Shown in pieces: positions 50,697 through 59,655 of a DNA stretch of 64,000 nucleotides (position 1 is the first letter of the stretch; every line of letters begins with the position of its first letter). The position numbers and the translations under genes are program-made. This DNA comes from Enterococcus phoeniculicola ATCC BAA-412 (lineage in GTDB: Bacteria > Bacillota > Bacilli > Lactobacillales > Enterococcaceae). The notes below the pieces were generated by a model. That model was given only the letters and a program-made list of their open reading frames with translations, searched no databases and was not told the DNA's origin. The stretch covers positions 989,324 through 1,053,323 of the forward strand of contig NZ_ASWE01000001.1 of NCBI RefSeq assembly GCF_000407505.1, given 5' to 3'.

Positions 50697-51336
50697 TCTC
50701 AATCCCTCCCATTTTCTTTTGAATAAGGAAAAAAGTACCTATTAAAAAAACAGTTTGAATGAAAAACACAGGAATATCTATCCAAATGAGAGAATAACGG
50801 GGTAGAAGTAAATACGTTTTTAACGAATCATTTGCTATAAGAATAATCGCTAAATAGGAGAGCTGAGCGATAAAGCTACCTACAAGTTCACCAATAAAAT
50901 AAGGGAGGGCGTAACTAACCCAAAATATTCCTGCATTTTCAAAATAAGAAGTACCTATGTATGATTTGATTTGAAACTCTTTTTTTTGCTGGATAAACTC
51001 CTTCGATAAAAGAGTCAGTAAATAAGCAAAGCTTAGGAGAAGAAATACGAGACTTACAAACAAACTCGCTTTTTCAAGAAAGTGAAGTAGAAGTGTCAAC
51101 TCTCCTTTTTTACTGACAAGTTCAGAAGAATCAGAAGCTAGCTCCTCCACTATTCGAGCATGAAGAAAATGCAAATATCCCCGCCCTAATAAACCAAAAA
51201 ACAGGGTGCAAAGTGTGCTATAACCAGCAATCATCCAGGTAAATGTCCGGTTTCTCCAAGCATCTAAAAACCCATTTTCTCCAATAAATTTTACTCTTTC
51301 CAATAAACTTTCCCCCACAAACGTCTTTTTTTCCAT
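50662..51336 (-). CDS. Multispanning membrane protein, FtsX-like permease features
   Basis: A 224-residue membrane protein with four or five helices: one near 33-50, one near 88-110, then a pair after 140 and one near 185-205. The linker FIQQKKEFQIKSYIGTSYFE before a helix resembles the cytosolic coupling region of FtsX/MacB permeases, but no ATPase is adjacent. It overlaps the lipoprotein gene. The start is uncertain: the ATG at 51336 lacks a good ribosome-binding site, while a TTG at 51303 has GGGGGAAAG upstream. Function unknown. Confidence 0.6.
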   Translation of the reverse strand: MEKKTFVGESLLERVKFIGENGFLDAWRNRTFTWMIAGYSTLCTLFFGLLGRGYLHFLHARIVEELASDSSELVSKKGELTLLLHFLEKASLFVSLVFLLLSFAYLLTLLSKEFIQQKKEFQIKSYIGTSYFENAGIFWVSYALPYFIGELVGSFIAQLSYLAIILIANDSLKTYLLLPRYSLIWIDIPVFFIQTVFLIGTFFLIQKKMGGIENEENTIFVDHS

Positions 51337-51426
51337 TATACTGGAAGAGAATTTTAAAACGGATAAAATAGTTGATTGTTAGTAAAAAGTAATTGACCCG
51401 TAATAAACGGATAAAGGATGAAATGA

Positions 51427-52773
51427 ATGAATACATTTGTAACAAAGAAACGAATCATGCTCGTTCTCACATTGATAATAGGTATAATAGTCCTTGTATT
51501 TTTTATACGACCAGAAACGCACGACGCATCAAATCCACCACAAAACACGCGCATCTGGGTCCTCTCAGACAATCATTTTATTGCACCAGAGCTTTATGAT
51601 GACGGAAGCGAATTTGCTTTTATTGAGACGACTGCAGCTGGCAAAGAGCTGCGCTATCAAGAAGAAAGTTTACAGGCATTTGTTTCACTGGCCATCAAAG
51701 AAGCGCCTGATCAAGTGGTATTAACAGGAGATATAACACTAAATGGCGAGTACATTAGCGCTGAAAGGCTCGTAGCTCTTCTATCACCACTCACCGAAAA
51801 AAATATTGAGGTAAGAGTGATTCCTGGAAATCACGATATTCATGATGGGTGGGCAAGAAAATATGTCGGAGAGGAACAGATAAAGACAAAACAAATTTCT
51901 CCGGATGATTTTCGGACATTATTTAAAACAATGGGCTATGCTGGAGCCGAAAGCTACGATGAAAACTCTTTAAGCTATAAAGAAGCGGGAACAGCCGATT
52001 ATGATTTTTATTTTTTGGACACGAATCAATATACACTTGAACCTAGCAAGAGCGCTCCTGCAACAGGTGGCAGATTCCGTCCAGAAACAATGCAATGGCT
52101 AAAAAAAGAAATGAAAAAAACCAATGACGAAAAGAAGCAGCCGATTGTTTTCATGCACCATAATTTATACGCCCACAACGCAGCAGTCAATCGAGGGTAC
52201 GTCATTAATGATGCAGATGAGGTGCAGACACTCTTTGCTGCCAATCATGTTGCTGTGGTATTTTCTGGACATATTCACGCACAAGATATTCTTCAAAAAA
52301 CAATAGATAACATAACCATTCCAGAAATTGTCACTAGCTCCTTTAGTATTACTCCTAATGGGTTTGGTGAATTGACGATTAATAAAAAAGGAATCGACTA
52401 TCAACGAAAATCGGTGGATGTGGATAGCTGGGCAAAAGAAACAAACCAAACCGATACAAATCTATTAAACCACCAAGCATACCTAAAAGACTTATTTGTA
52501 AAAGATGGGGAAGCATTGGCCTATCGTTCACTAATAGAAAAAAAGATTCCAAAAGAAGCCGATATGGATGAAGCCGCACAACTCGTTGGAAAACTAAACG
52601 AAGAGTTTTTCACTGGAATGGATACAAGAAGCCCAGAAGAAGTGGAAAAAATAAAAACAAGTAATGGCTATCAAGTACTTGAATATGATTCTTTCTTAAA
52701 AAAATATATTGATTCAATTTTAAAAGATGATAATTTAGAGGATACACATCTATTTATCCCTAAAAACAACTAA
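51427..52773 (+). CDS. Extracellular metallophosphoesterase
   Basis: A 448-residue calcineurin-like phosphoesterase with an N-terminal membrane anchor (residues about 8-27). The metal-ligand series is present: IWVLSDNHF near residue 43, VVLTGDITLNGE near residue 97, VIPGNHDIHDGW near residue 135, FMHHNLYAH near residue 240 and VFSGHIHAQDI near residue 277. It should remove phosphate from an extracellular substrate, possibly a nucleotide or teichoic-acid group. It is a single gene with a strong terminator and is divergent from the membrane/lipoprotein pair. Confidence 0.9.
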   Translation: MNTFVTKKRIMLVLTLIIGIIVLVFFIRPETHDASNPPQNTRIWVLSDNHFIAPELYDDGSEFAFIETTAAGKELRYQEESLQAFVSLAIKEAPDQVVLTGDITLNGEYISAERLVALLSPLTEKNIEVRVIPGNHDIHDGWARKYVGEEQIKTKQISPDDFRTLFKTMGYAGAESYDENSLSYKEAGTADYDFYFLDTNQYTLEPSKSAPATGGRFRPETMQWLKKEMKKTNDEKKQPIVFMHHNLYAHNAAVNRGYVINDADEVQTLFAANHVAVVFSGHIHAQDILQKTIDNITIPEIVTSSFSITPNGFGELTINKKGIDYQRKSVDVDSWAKETNQTDTNLLNHQAYLKDLFVKDGEALAYRSLIEKKIPKEADMDEAAQLVGKLNEEFFTGMDTRSPEEVEKIKTSNGYQVLEYDSFLKKYIDSILKDDNLEDTHLFIPKNN

Positions 52774-52822
52774 AAAAACCCGTCTCTTATGGTAATTTAT
52801 GCATAGAGACGGGTTTTTTTAG
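52770..52822. terminator. Bidirectional terminator between the phosphoesterase and ABC exporter genes
   Basis: Arms AAAAAAACCCGTCTCT (52772-52787) and AGAGACGGGTTTTTTT (52805-52820) pair perfectly. Confidence 0.93.
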
Positions 52823-54411
52823 TTAGATAAGTCTACAATTTCGTCAAGTTCTGCTCGTATTTTCTCTCTTAAATGATGAGTAATCATTATAATTAATACA
52901 TCCGTTTGCTTCATGAGGGTTTGTTCAATTTTTACTGCGCTTTCTTCATCTAAATTTGCTGTTCCTTCATCTACTAAAATAATTTTCTTTTTCCTCAAAA
53001 AACCTCTCGCTAATGCCAGTCGTTGTTTTTGACCACCCGAGAAGAGCCGGCCATTTTCTCCAACTGGAGTTTCTAGTCCCTGTGGCAGCTTCATTATCAT
53101 TTCCAATAAATCAGCCTGTGCTAAAGCTTCTTGTAAATCTTTATCGGCGTAATCCTCTCCTAGAGTTAAATTATCGCGAACGGTTCCTGTAAACAAATAG
53201 GGACTTTGATCTAAATAAAGTACCTCTTGGTGAAGAGTATCTAAAGAAATTGTTTTTAAATCTTGCTGATTAAATAAAATTGTTCCTGTATACTCCCGAA
53301 GCTTTCCATTTAAAATATTTACTAACGTAGTTTTTCCTGAACCGCTATTCCCAATCAGTGCGTATTTTTTTCCTAACTGGAATTGTTGTGTCCGATTATT
53401 AATAATCTTTTTCTCGCCATAACAAAAACTAACATTTTTTAATTCAAATCCAGACTTAAGAGGAAGAGGTTTCGTAACAATCGGTTTTGAATACTGGATA
53501 TTTTCAAATTTATCAAATAAGGGTTTGGTTGACTGAACGGCTCCTATTTGTTGAGTCAAATTTCCTAGCGTATTAAAAATGTTTCCTCCAAGGTTTCCTG
53601 TGGCTGTGATTGATCCAACTGTCAGCTTTTCTATGAGAACGAGATAGCCTGTAACTGCAAGAAGGCCCAGTTGCCCAACGATGTTTCCGGAAGCACCAGT
53701 AATCGCAACTTTTGCCATGACCTTTGCCTGCTGATTTTTTTTATTTCCCAACTTTTTAGAGGCGGTTACGGTTCTTTTTACAATCATTAAAAGCAAGTGA
53801 AAAACATAAAGTGTATCATAACCTGCTAACAGTTCAGAAACTTCAGCTAAGAACGATTCATTTTCTTTTGCTACCGCCGAAGAAGCAGCTGTCATCCTTT
53901 TTTGCAGAAGCTTAGGTAAAGAAATAAGAATCCCACCCATAAATAATGAAAAGACAGCTAAACTCCAGTGGAAACTTAATAATGTGAAAATGGACAATAC
54001 AGCACTAATTCCTCCCGCTATAATCTGATAAAAACTATCAAAACCTGCTGATTCAATCATCGTTAAATCATTGGTCAGCCAAGAAGCGTAGGTTCCTACT
54101 TGGTGTGAATGAAACTCATTGTAAGAAGTCATTGCCAGTTTTTTTGTCATTTCTTCTCGAATGTGTGTCGACATTTTTTGTTTGATTCTGCTGGTCTTTT
54201 GAATTTGCCAATAAGTAAAGAGAAGAAAGAGAAGGTAAAAACTCAACATTTTGCCTAATGAGATAACAAAAAGTGCAGTATTTCCTTTAATTAAAGCATT
54301 AAGCATAGATACATTCATTAAGCTTGCAAGAATTTGTGTAACAGATGTACCTATTAAAATAAGACACAACTGCGCATTTTCTTTCCAAAAATAAAGTATA
54401 ATTCGTTTCAT
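52819..54411 (-). CDS. ABC transporter, fused permease and ATPase (exporter type)
   Basis: A 530-residue half-exporter. Six membrane helices (about residues 1-285) precede the ATPase: Walker A IGNSGSGKTTLVNILNGK near residue 352, Q-loop LYLDQSPYLFTG, signature RLFSGGQKQRLALARGFL near residue 445, Walker B KKIILVDEGTANLDEE and switch His in IMITHHLRE. There is no N-terminal C39 peptidase domain. The ATG at 54411 has AGGAGG at 7-nt spacing; a longer reading to 54525 would overlap the regulator gene. It is divergent from an Rgg-type regulator, which suggests peptide or drug export under quorum-like control, an inference from context. Confidence 0.88.
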   Translation of the reverse strand: MKRIILYFWKENAQLCLILIGTSVTQILASLMNVSMLNALIKGNTALFVISLGKMLSFYLLFLLFTYWQIQKTSRIKQKMSTHIREEMTKKLAMTSYNEFHSHQVGTYASWLTNDLTMIESAGFDSFYQIIAGGISAVLSIFTLLSFHWSLAVFSLFMGGILISLPKLLQKRMTAASSAVAKENESFLAEVSELLAGYDTLYVFHLLLMIVKRTVTASKKLGNKKNQQAKVMAKVAITGASGNIVGQLGLLAVTGYLVLIEKLTVGSITATGNLGGNIFNTLGNLTQQIGAVQSTKPLFDKFENIQYSKPIVTKPLPLKSGFELKNVSFCYGEKKIINNRTQQFQLGKKYALIGNSGSGKTTLVNILNGKLREYTGTILFNQQDLKTISLDTLHQEVLYLDQSPYLFTGTVRDNLTLGEDYADKDLQEALAQADLLEMIMKLPQGLETPVGENGRLFSGGQKQRLALARGFLRKKKIILVDEGTANLDEESAVKIEQTLMKQTDVLIIMITHHLREKIRAELDEIVDLSN

Positions 54412-54429
54412 ATTCATGCCTCCTAGTTG

Positions 54430-54442
54430 ATACTCTGAGTAT
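54430..54442. promoter_or_regulatory. Palindrome between the ABC exporter and Rgg genes
   Basis: ATACTCTGAGTAT is a perfect inverted repeat (ATACTC/GAGTAT) about the central T, 18 bp upstream of the exporter start and 60 bp before the regulator ATG. It is a likely operator for the Rgg-type protein. Confidence 0.5.
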
Positions 54443-54501
54443 AGATGGTGTATGATAAAGACATCTAAAAAATTACATATATGCAAAAATAGGAGATAAA
54501 A

Positions 54502-55413
54502 ATGGAATATGGGGAAATTTTTCAAGCGATACGAAAAAATAAAGGCTTGACATTAAAAGATGTAGCAGGGGCAACTATTTCTTCTGCCCAGCTTTCTCGT
54601 TTTGAAAATGGAAAAACCATGTTAACTATCGACCAATTTTTTATTTGCTTAGAAAAAATGAATACAACGATAGAAGAATTTCAATTTATGCAAAAAAATA
54701 CATGGCGTGAAAAATATGGAAGAATCGTGCTGGAACTTGAAGTACTGACAAACAAAGAAGATGTCACTGGTCTCATGCTTGCTTCAAAGAACTATTTTTC
54801 TAAAAGTCAGAAGCGATATGACTGGTATTATTTTTTTGGCTGTTTTTTTGAGAACATCGCCATTTTTCAAAAAAAAGAAACACGAGGGCACTTACGACAT
54901 GTAGAAGAGCTGACTGAATTTTTTTTAAAGAGCGAGCACTGGGGGGAAATGGAGTTACGCGTATTTGGGATGTTTGTATTCGTTTTTGATGAGGAGACAA
55001 TCAATTATCTCTTGCAAATCGCAGTAAAAAGAGGTAAATTTTATCAAGCGGTAAGTAAGGATAGACGACTTTTTTATTGTTTATTAAATAACTGTTTCTC
55101 CATATTTGTTTTTCACAAAAAATTTGAAGAGGCAAAAAAAGTACTGCTCTTACTTGAAAAAGAAACAAATGAAAAGAATGATTTATTATTCCCGCAAATT
55201 AATTTTTTGTTTAATAAAGGAATTATCTGTTTTATCGATGGAGAAATTGAAAAAGCAACCACCTATTGTAATCAAGCCATTTCAATTTGTCGTATTTTTA
55301 ATCAAAAACAGCAAGCAGCTGTCTTTTCAAGACGCTTAGCCATGTGGGATAAAGAGCAGGTAAAAGAAGAATTTGAGGAACTGGTTCTTGAATTAAGTTA
55401 CTTGCTAGATTAG
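54502..55413 (+). CDS. Rgg/GadR/MutR family transcriptional regulator
   Basis: A 303-residue regulator with an N-terminal helix-turn-helix (residues about 5-60, with IRKNKGLTLKDVAGATISSA and QLSRFENGKTMLTIDQFF) and a long helical C-terminal domain of TPR-like repeats (about 75-300), the peptide-binding layout of Rgg proteins. It is divergent from the ABC exporter, with a palindrome between them. No short hydrophobic-peptide gene was found beside it, so its signal, if a peptide, may be encoded elsewhere. It runs toward a secreted nuclease 11 bp downstream and may control it. Confidence 0.88.
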   Translation: MEYGEIFQAIRKNKGLTLKDVAGATISSAQLSRFENGKTMLTIDQFFICLEKMNTTIEEFQFMQKNTWREKYGRIVLELEVLTNKEDVTGLMLASKNYFSKSQKRYDWYYFFGCFFENIAIFQKKETRGHLRHVEELTEFFLKSEHWGEMELRVFGMFVFVFDEETINYLLQIAVKRGKFYQAVSKDRRLFYCLLNNCFSIFVFHKKFEEAKKVLLLLEKETNEKNDLLFPQINFLFNKGIICFIDGEIEKATTYCNQAISICRIFNQKQQAAVFSRRLAMWDKEQVKEEFEELVLELSYLLD

Positions 55414-55424
55414 GAGGAATCGTT

Positions 55425-56144
55425 ATCAAAAAATCACCAAAAACAGTCTTTGCTGGATTACTTGTTTTGCTGTTGGGTACTCTGGGTATTTATACAACAC
55501 AAGAAAATCCAGATATCTTAGGACAACTGAGTCAACTATTTGATCAAGCGCCTTCAGCTAGTCAACTCATAGATGTACCTAATTACGATGGGACACATCA
55601 GGAGATTGAAATCAATCACAATAAACCTGAGTTTACAAAAGACGAGCTGGATTTGAGCAAAGGAACGTGGGAGAGCTATTCAAATCTTGATCAGTTCAAC
55701 CGAGTTGGGCCCGCAAATGCACTGTTAGGAAAAGATTTATTTCCTACAGAAAAAAGAGAACCATTACATGTAAATCCGACTGGATGGAACCAGAAAAAAC
55801 TTGCCGATAATCAATGGCTCTATAATCGCAGCCATTTGATTGGCTTTCAATTAACTGGACAAAATAACAATTTAAAGAATTTAATGACCGGAACAAGAAG
55901 TCTAAATTCACCTTATATGCTAGTACATGAAAATGACATTACTAATTATATTAAGACAACAAATCACCATGTTCGTTATCGTGTAACTCCTTATTTTGAA
56001 GGAAATGAATTACTTGCTCGAGGCGTTCAGCTAGAAGCACAAAGTATAGAAGATGATAAGATAAACTTTAATGTCTTCATCTATAACGTACAAGAGGGTA
56101 TGACCATCGATTACGATACTGGAAAAGCTACGAAGGAAAAATAA
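55425..56144 (+). CDS. Secreted DNA/RNA non-specific endonuclease
   Basis: A 239-residue nuclease of the His-Asn-Asn (NucA/DNA-entry nuclease) type. After the N-terminal KKSPKTVFAG and a hydrophobic segment, the catalytic core has LYNRSHLIGFQLTGQNNNLK (about residue 130), with RSH and the following Asn as the active site, and GTRSLNSPYM. An AGGAGG site at 55412-55417 is placed for a start at 55425, where the codon is ATC, not ATG. The nearest standard start is TTG at 55467, which removes the basic start of the signal segment. This is the main oddity of the gene. It probably degrades extracellular DNA. Confidence 0.85.
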   Translation: MKKSPKTVFAGLLVLLLGTLGIYTTQENPDILGQLSQLFDQAPSASQLIDVPNYDGTHQEIEINHNKPEFTKDELDLSKGTWESYSNLDQFNRVGPANALLGKDLFPTEKREPLHVNPTGWNQKKLADNQWLYNRSHLIGFQLTGQNNNLKNLMTGTRSLNSPYMLVHENDITNYIKTTNHHVRYRVTPYFEGNELLARGVQLEAQSIEDDKINFNVFIYNVQEGMTIDYDTGKATKEK

Positions 56145-56208
56145 ACGACTCTTTGATTGTAGAAGAATGAATCAGTAAATCATTCTTTCAGTCAAAGAGT
56201 CGTTTTCT
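56142..56208. terminator. Bidirectional terminator between the nuclease and membrane-protein genes
   Basis: AAACGACTCTTTGA (56143-56156) pairs with TCAAAGAGTCGTTT (56192-56205), and inner arms AGAATGA and TCATTCT continue the stem. Confidence 0.9.
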
Positions 56209-57925
56209 ATATAGTTTTATACCGTTTCCTTATAAGAACAAAACTAATGGCAAAAAGCCAGCAGACAATCGTTAAGCCCACTATCACGAGAGAAGCTTGT
56301 TGATGAGGGTAACGTAAAATTAATTGATTTCTTCCTATTTTTTGCTGCAAGACAGGGACACCAATCGTTGTCAGGCGAACGTTAGATTTCGTAATGTCCC
56401 TTTTATTAAATTCTATATTTGTGTCCGCATACTTAATCACCGGAACGGTAACGGGACTTACTGTATCTGATGACCATTCGACAATCAATTCATCACCTTT
56501 TACATATTTTTTAAAATTCTTTTGATTTTTAACTATCTGTTTTGTATACGCATTGTATTTATTTTCAGTACTTTTATTTGTCCAAGGCAGATAATCAGGT
56601 GTTGCTTTCTCCACGTAATGCAACGCCTTTGATAAATCATTGTCAAAAAATGACGCTTTAATCTCTGCTGAATCGGATGAAAAGAAAATCGTATGCTTAC
56701 CTGTTTGAATATAAGAATCCTTAGACTGCCACTTATTAAGATCGACATTTGTAGTCTGAAGTGTTTGTCCAATACTAAAGAGAAGAATAAAACCTCCAGC
56801 AACTTTAGTATAACGAGTAACAGGAAAATTCTTTTGTAGAATCAGACCTAGTCCAAGCAAGAAAAGAACCGTAAATGGAATGAAAAAACGAAATGGAAAT
56901 TGAATGAGTTCAATTAGCTGCATGCCTTTTGTTTGAACCAATTTCCAGAGAATCGTGTTTGCACATAAGAAAAAAAAGAAAGCAGCTGTAAACAGCGTAA
57001 GTTTAAGTAGAGCAGTTGTTTGTTTCCAACTTCTTATCACCTCAAACAAGAAAAATAGTAGTAATGGAACAAATAAAGTTGGTGTCCATAACCAATAGGA
57101 GCTGTTTTCAAAAATCGTTGAACGATCCATCGTATGATTAATGAACGGCTCAACAAGCATATTTTTTCCATATACTTGAATAAAGCTGTAAGTGACATTC
57201 AATGTCAATAAAAAGAAAAGACTCACTGAAATAAAGAGATTCCGTAGAAGCACTACTTTCTGGTTAGTTGTAAAAAAAGCATACAAGAAAAAGGGGAGAT
57301 ACACTAACACTAAAAACAAACTAGAGAGAATATGGGTTTGAAACATCAGTGCAACAAGTATGCCCAGTTTCACAGGATAAATTTCTTTTTTTTCAGCAAA
57401 ATCAATGATTGGCAGCAAACACAGAGGAAAAAGTGCTGCTCCCCAGCTAGAAAACCCTTGTCGCAGCGTCCAATATTGAATCGAATAGGTCGTTATGTAG
57501 AATAAAGAAAGTAATAAACTATAGCTATTTTTAATTCTGGCTTTCTTTAGAAAGATAAACATTGAAAGTCCAGCGACACAATACAATAAATAATTTGAAA
57601 GAAGCTGATAGAAAAACCAAGATGGACTTAACAAAACAAGTATCCCTTGAAAATAAGCCATAAAAGGACCATAGAGTGCATTGACAATCCGACCAGATTC
57701 TTGAAAGCCATACATGGAAATAAAATATTGGAAGTTGCCATTTTTCATCTGCATTGCAGTATCATAAAATCGATTAAAATGAAAAATGGAATCTGAACTA
57801 ATAATCATCGCCTGCTGGAGTAGCTGAGGAATCAAAAAAATACCAGCCACTATGAGAATAGTGAGTGGAGGAAGACTTTTCTTCAACCATAGGGGTTTCT
57901 GATTTGTATTTCTAATTTTTTCCAT
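56207..57925 (-). CDS. Large polytopic membrane protein, GT-C/YfhO-like
   Basis: A 572-residue membrane protein with about twelve helices and a soluble part near residues 395-535. An early Asp-containing loop, MIISSDSIFHFNRFYDTAMQ near residue 45, is like the catalytic loop of GT-C glycosyltransferases, and FQESGRIVNALYGPFMAYFQ follows. I cannot assign it; a lipid- or polymer-linked sugar transferase, or a YfhO-like protein, are possibilities. The ATG at 57925 has GAGGTGG upstream; the GTG at 57934 overlaps that site. It is a single gene between terminators. Confidence 0.7.
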   Translation of the reverse strand: MEKIRNTNQKPLWLKKSLPPLTILIVAGIFLIPQLLQQAMIISSDSIFHFNRFYDTAMQMKNGNFQYFISMYGFQESGRIVNALYGPFMAYFQGILVLLSPSWFFYQLLSNYLLYCVAGLSMFIFLKKARIKNSYSLLLSLFYITTYSIQYWTLRQGFSSWGAALFPLCLLPIIDFAEKKEIYPVKLGILVALMFQTHILSSLFLVLVYLPFFLYAFFTTNQKVVLLRNLFISVSLFFLLTLNVTYSFIQVYGKNMLVEPFINHTMDRSTIFENSSYWLWTPTLFVPLLLFFLFEVIRSWKQTTALLKLTLFTAAFFFFLCANTILWKLVQTKGMQLIELIQFPFRFFIPFTVLFLLGLGLILQKNFPVTRYTKVAGGFILLFSIGQTLQTTNVDLNKWQSKDSYIQTGKHTIFFSSDSAEIKASFFDNDLSKALHYVEKATPDYLPWTNKSTENKYNAYTKQIVKNQKNFKKYVKGDELIVEWSSDTVSPVTVPVIKYADTNIEFNKRDITKSNVRLTTIGVPVLQQKIGRNQLILRYPHQQASLVIVGLTIVCWLFAISFVLIRKRYKTI

Positions 57926-58235
57926 CAATTCCACCTCAACATAAGACTTCTATTCTCAGGCTACTCTTCCAGCAAAGAGGGAGCAAGTGAAAAACTTAAT
58001 TTTCAGAAAAACTTATTAATTCCTAATAAGTAAGGGGATTCATCTTAATTATTTATTAAATTTTAAAACAAATACTACAAATTAACCTAAAAAAATTCAT
58101 TTATTCCATGTATATTAAACCGAAGAGAAATAGAAATTCACTTGTACAGAAGAATTTGTTTGTAGTTTTTTGTATATTCTAGTAAAATGAAAGAGTATAA
58201 GGTAGTAGATACCTTAGGGAGAGAGGTGTAGAATC
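57926..58235. other. Divergent promoter region of the membrane-protein gene and ireB
   Basis: About 310 bp. It holds the ireB promoter (58160-58188) and a 7-bp inverted repeat TAAGGTA/TACCTTA (58198-58216) in the ireB leader. No other gene was seen. Confidence 0.55.
58160..58188 (+). promoter_or_regulatory. Promoter of the ireB-ruvX-DUF1292 operon
   Basis: TTGTAG (58160-58165), 17-bp spacer, TAAAAT (58183-58188). Confidence 0.6.
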
Positions 58236-58502
58236 ATGGGTTTTACAGATGAAACCGTACGTTTTGATTTTGACGACAGTCGTAAAAAAGAAGTTGGCGA
58301 AACTTTAGCCATCGTTTATCGGGCTTTGGAAGAAAAAGGCTACAATCCAATTAACCAAATTGTAGGCTACTTACTTTCTGGAGACCCGGCCTACATTCCC
58401 CGTTATCGTGATGCACGTAACTTAATTCGTCGTCATGAACGCGATGAAATAATGGAAGTGTTGGTCAAATATTATCTAGCAGATCATGGTGTCGTGATTT
58501 GA
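58236..58502 (+). CDS. ireB: IreB family regulatory phosphoprotein
   Basis: An 88-residue DUF965/UPF0297 protein. [20 protein letters not shown], then [20 protein letters not shown] and [20 protein letters not shown], cover almost the whole family profile. In Enterococcus faecalis IreB is phosphorylated by the kinase IreK on N-terminal Thr residues and modulates cephalosporin resistance; the Thr residues in GFTDETVRF match the position. It precedes ruvX, the usual order, overlapping it by 4 bp. The kinase is not in this window. Confidence 0.93.
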   Translation: MGFTDETVRFDFDDSRKKEVGETLAIVYRALEEKGYNPINQIVGYLLSGDPAYIPRYRDARNLIRRHERDEIMEVLVKYYLADHGVVI

Positions 58503-58933
58503 TAAGAGTTATGGGATTAGATGTCGGATCTAGAACCGTGGGCATTGCAGTCAGTGATCCTCTTGGATGGACCGCTCAAGGAATCGAAATTATCCGCATA
58601 AATGAAGAACAAGGCGAGTTTGGTTTTGATCGGCTAAAAGAATTAGTTGATGAATACGAAGTCACTCATTTTGTTGTGGGACTACCCAAAAACATGAATA
58701 ATTCCATAGGTCCTCGGGCAGAAGCATCCATGGCTTATGGAGATCAAATCAAAGAGCTGTTTGGCTTACCTGTTGCCTATCAAGATGAACGCCTTACTAC
58801 GGTTCAAGCCGAGCGTATGTTGGTAGAGCAAGCAAATACATCTAGAGCAAAACGAAAAAAAGTGATTGATAAATTGGCTGCGGTCATGATTTTACAAAAT
58901 TATTTAGATGGTGCCGGTAAACAATTATTTTAA
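58499..58933 (+). CDS. ruvX: Holliday junction resolvase RuvX / YqgF
   Basis: A 144-residue RNase H-fold nuclease thought to act in rRNA processing or Holliday junction resolution. [20 protein letters not shown] at the N-terminus contains the first catalytic Asp, [20 protein letters not shown] near residue 60 the second block, and [15 protein letters not shown] near residue 96 the conserved DER. The TTG start overlaps the ireB stop, so they are coupled. It is essential in several bacteria. Confidence 0.93.
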   Translation: MIRVMGLDVGSRTVGIAVSDPLGWTAQGIEIIRINEEQGEFGFDRLKELVDEYEVTHFVVGLPKNMNNSIGPRAEASMAYGDQIKELFGLPVAYQDERLTTVQAERMLVEQANTSRAKRKKVIDKLAAVMILQNYLDGAGKQLF

Positions 58934-58957
58934 TTCATATAGAAAAGAGGAACTATA

Positions 58958-59275
58958 ATGACAGAACACAACCATGACCATACTCACGATCATGATCACG
59001 AAGGACACGAGCACATCACATTAGTAGATGAGCAAGGAAATGAAACACTTTATGAAATTCTTCTAACTGTTGATGGTCAAGAAGAATTCGGGAAAAACTA
59101 TGTTTTACTTTATCCAGCAGGGGTTCCTGAAGAGGAAGATGTGGAATTACAAGCCTATGCATACATCGAAAATGAAGATGGAACAGAAGGCGAACTAGAA
59201 CAAATTGAAACAGACGCTGAATGGGATATGATTGAAGAAGTCTTCAATACATTCATGGCTGAAGAAGAAGAATAG
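58958..59275 (+). CDS. DUF1292 family protein (YrzB-like)
   Basis: A 105-residue acidic protein of the UPF0473 family. The N-terminus is rich in His and Asp ([18 protein letters not shown]), possibly a metal-binding tail. The body [20 protein letters not shown] and [20 protein letters not shown] matches the family. It is the normal third gene after ireB-ruvX. Function unknown. Confidence 0.92.
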   Translation: MTEHNHDHTHDHDHEGHEHITLVDEQGNETLYEILLTVDGQEEFGKNYVLLYPAGVPEEEDVELQAYAYIENEDGTEGELEQIETDAEWDMIEEVFNTFMAEEEE

Positions 59276-59649
59276 ACTATACCCTATGGAGAATCCTTAC
59301 AGTGCTAAGGATTCTCTATTTTTATATTTTAGATTTTCCCATCGTTAGAAAATGACTACCTATAAGCCTTCCTACTTTCTAATGTTCATGTATTTCTATT
59401 TTTTATAAAAAAAAGAGATGCAGATGAATTTCTTCATCCACATCAAAAATTTTACAGCTCAATTTTTTATAGCTAAAGCGGCAATAAGCTGTTTTTCTTG
59501 AAACATTCTATTACTTCATAAGTGTTTTAATAAATAGTCTATATTATTAAGTAGTTCTTGAGTATTTTCGTTTATTACTTCAATATCAAAAGATCCTCTG
59601 GTAAGGGTAGCTGTTCCGTCAGCAGCTATTCTCCATAAAACAAAGATTA
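59276..59649. other. Intergenic region with a truncated minus-strand coding remnant
   Basis: Holds the DUF1292 terminator (59289-59316) and a minus-strand open remnant (59516-59655) next to the alsS-like gene. Nothing else was recognised. Confidence 0.5.
59287..59326 (+). terminator. Terminator of the ireB operon
   Basis: GAGAATCCTTA (59289-59299) pairs with TAAGGATTCTC (59306-59316), then TATTTTTATATTTT. Confidence 0.9.
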
Positions 59650-59655
59650 CTATGC
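59516..59655 (-). pseudogene. Possible truncated gene remnant downstream of the AlsS-like gene
   Basis: About 45 codons on the minus strand read FVLWRIAADGTATLTRGSFD and continue to LLNNIDYLLKHL before a TGA. No start codon with a ribosome-binding site lies in frame, and the reading runs back into the end of the AlsS-like gene in another frame. The composition looks protein-like, so it may be the tail of a gene lost by deletion. Confidence 0.35.

Noticed and set aside
52819-54525. Longer reading of the ABC exporter from 54525
   Set aside because: The extra N-terminus overlaps the Rgg start on the other strand and has no ribosome-binding site; AGGAGG supports the ATG at 54411.
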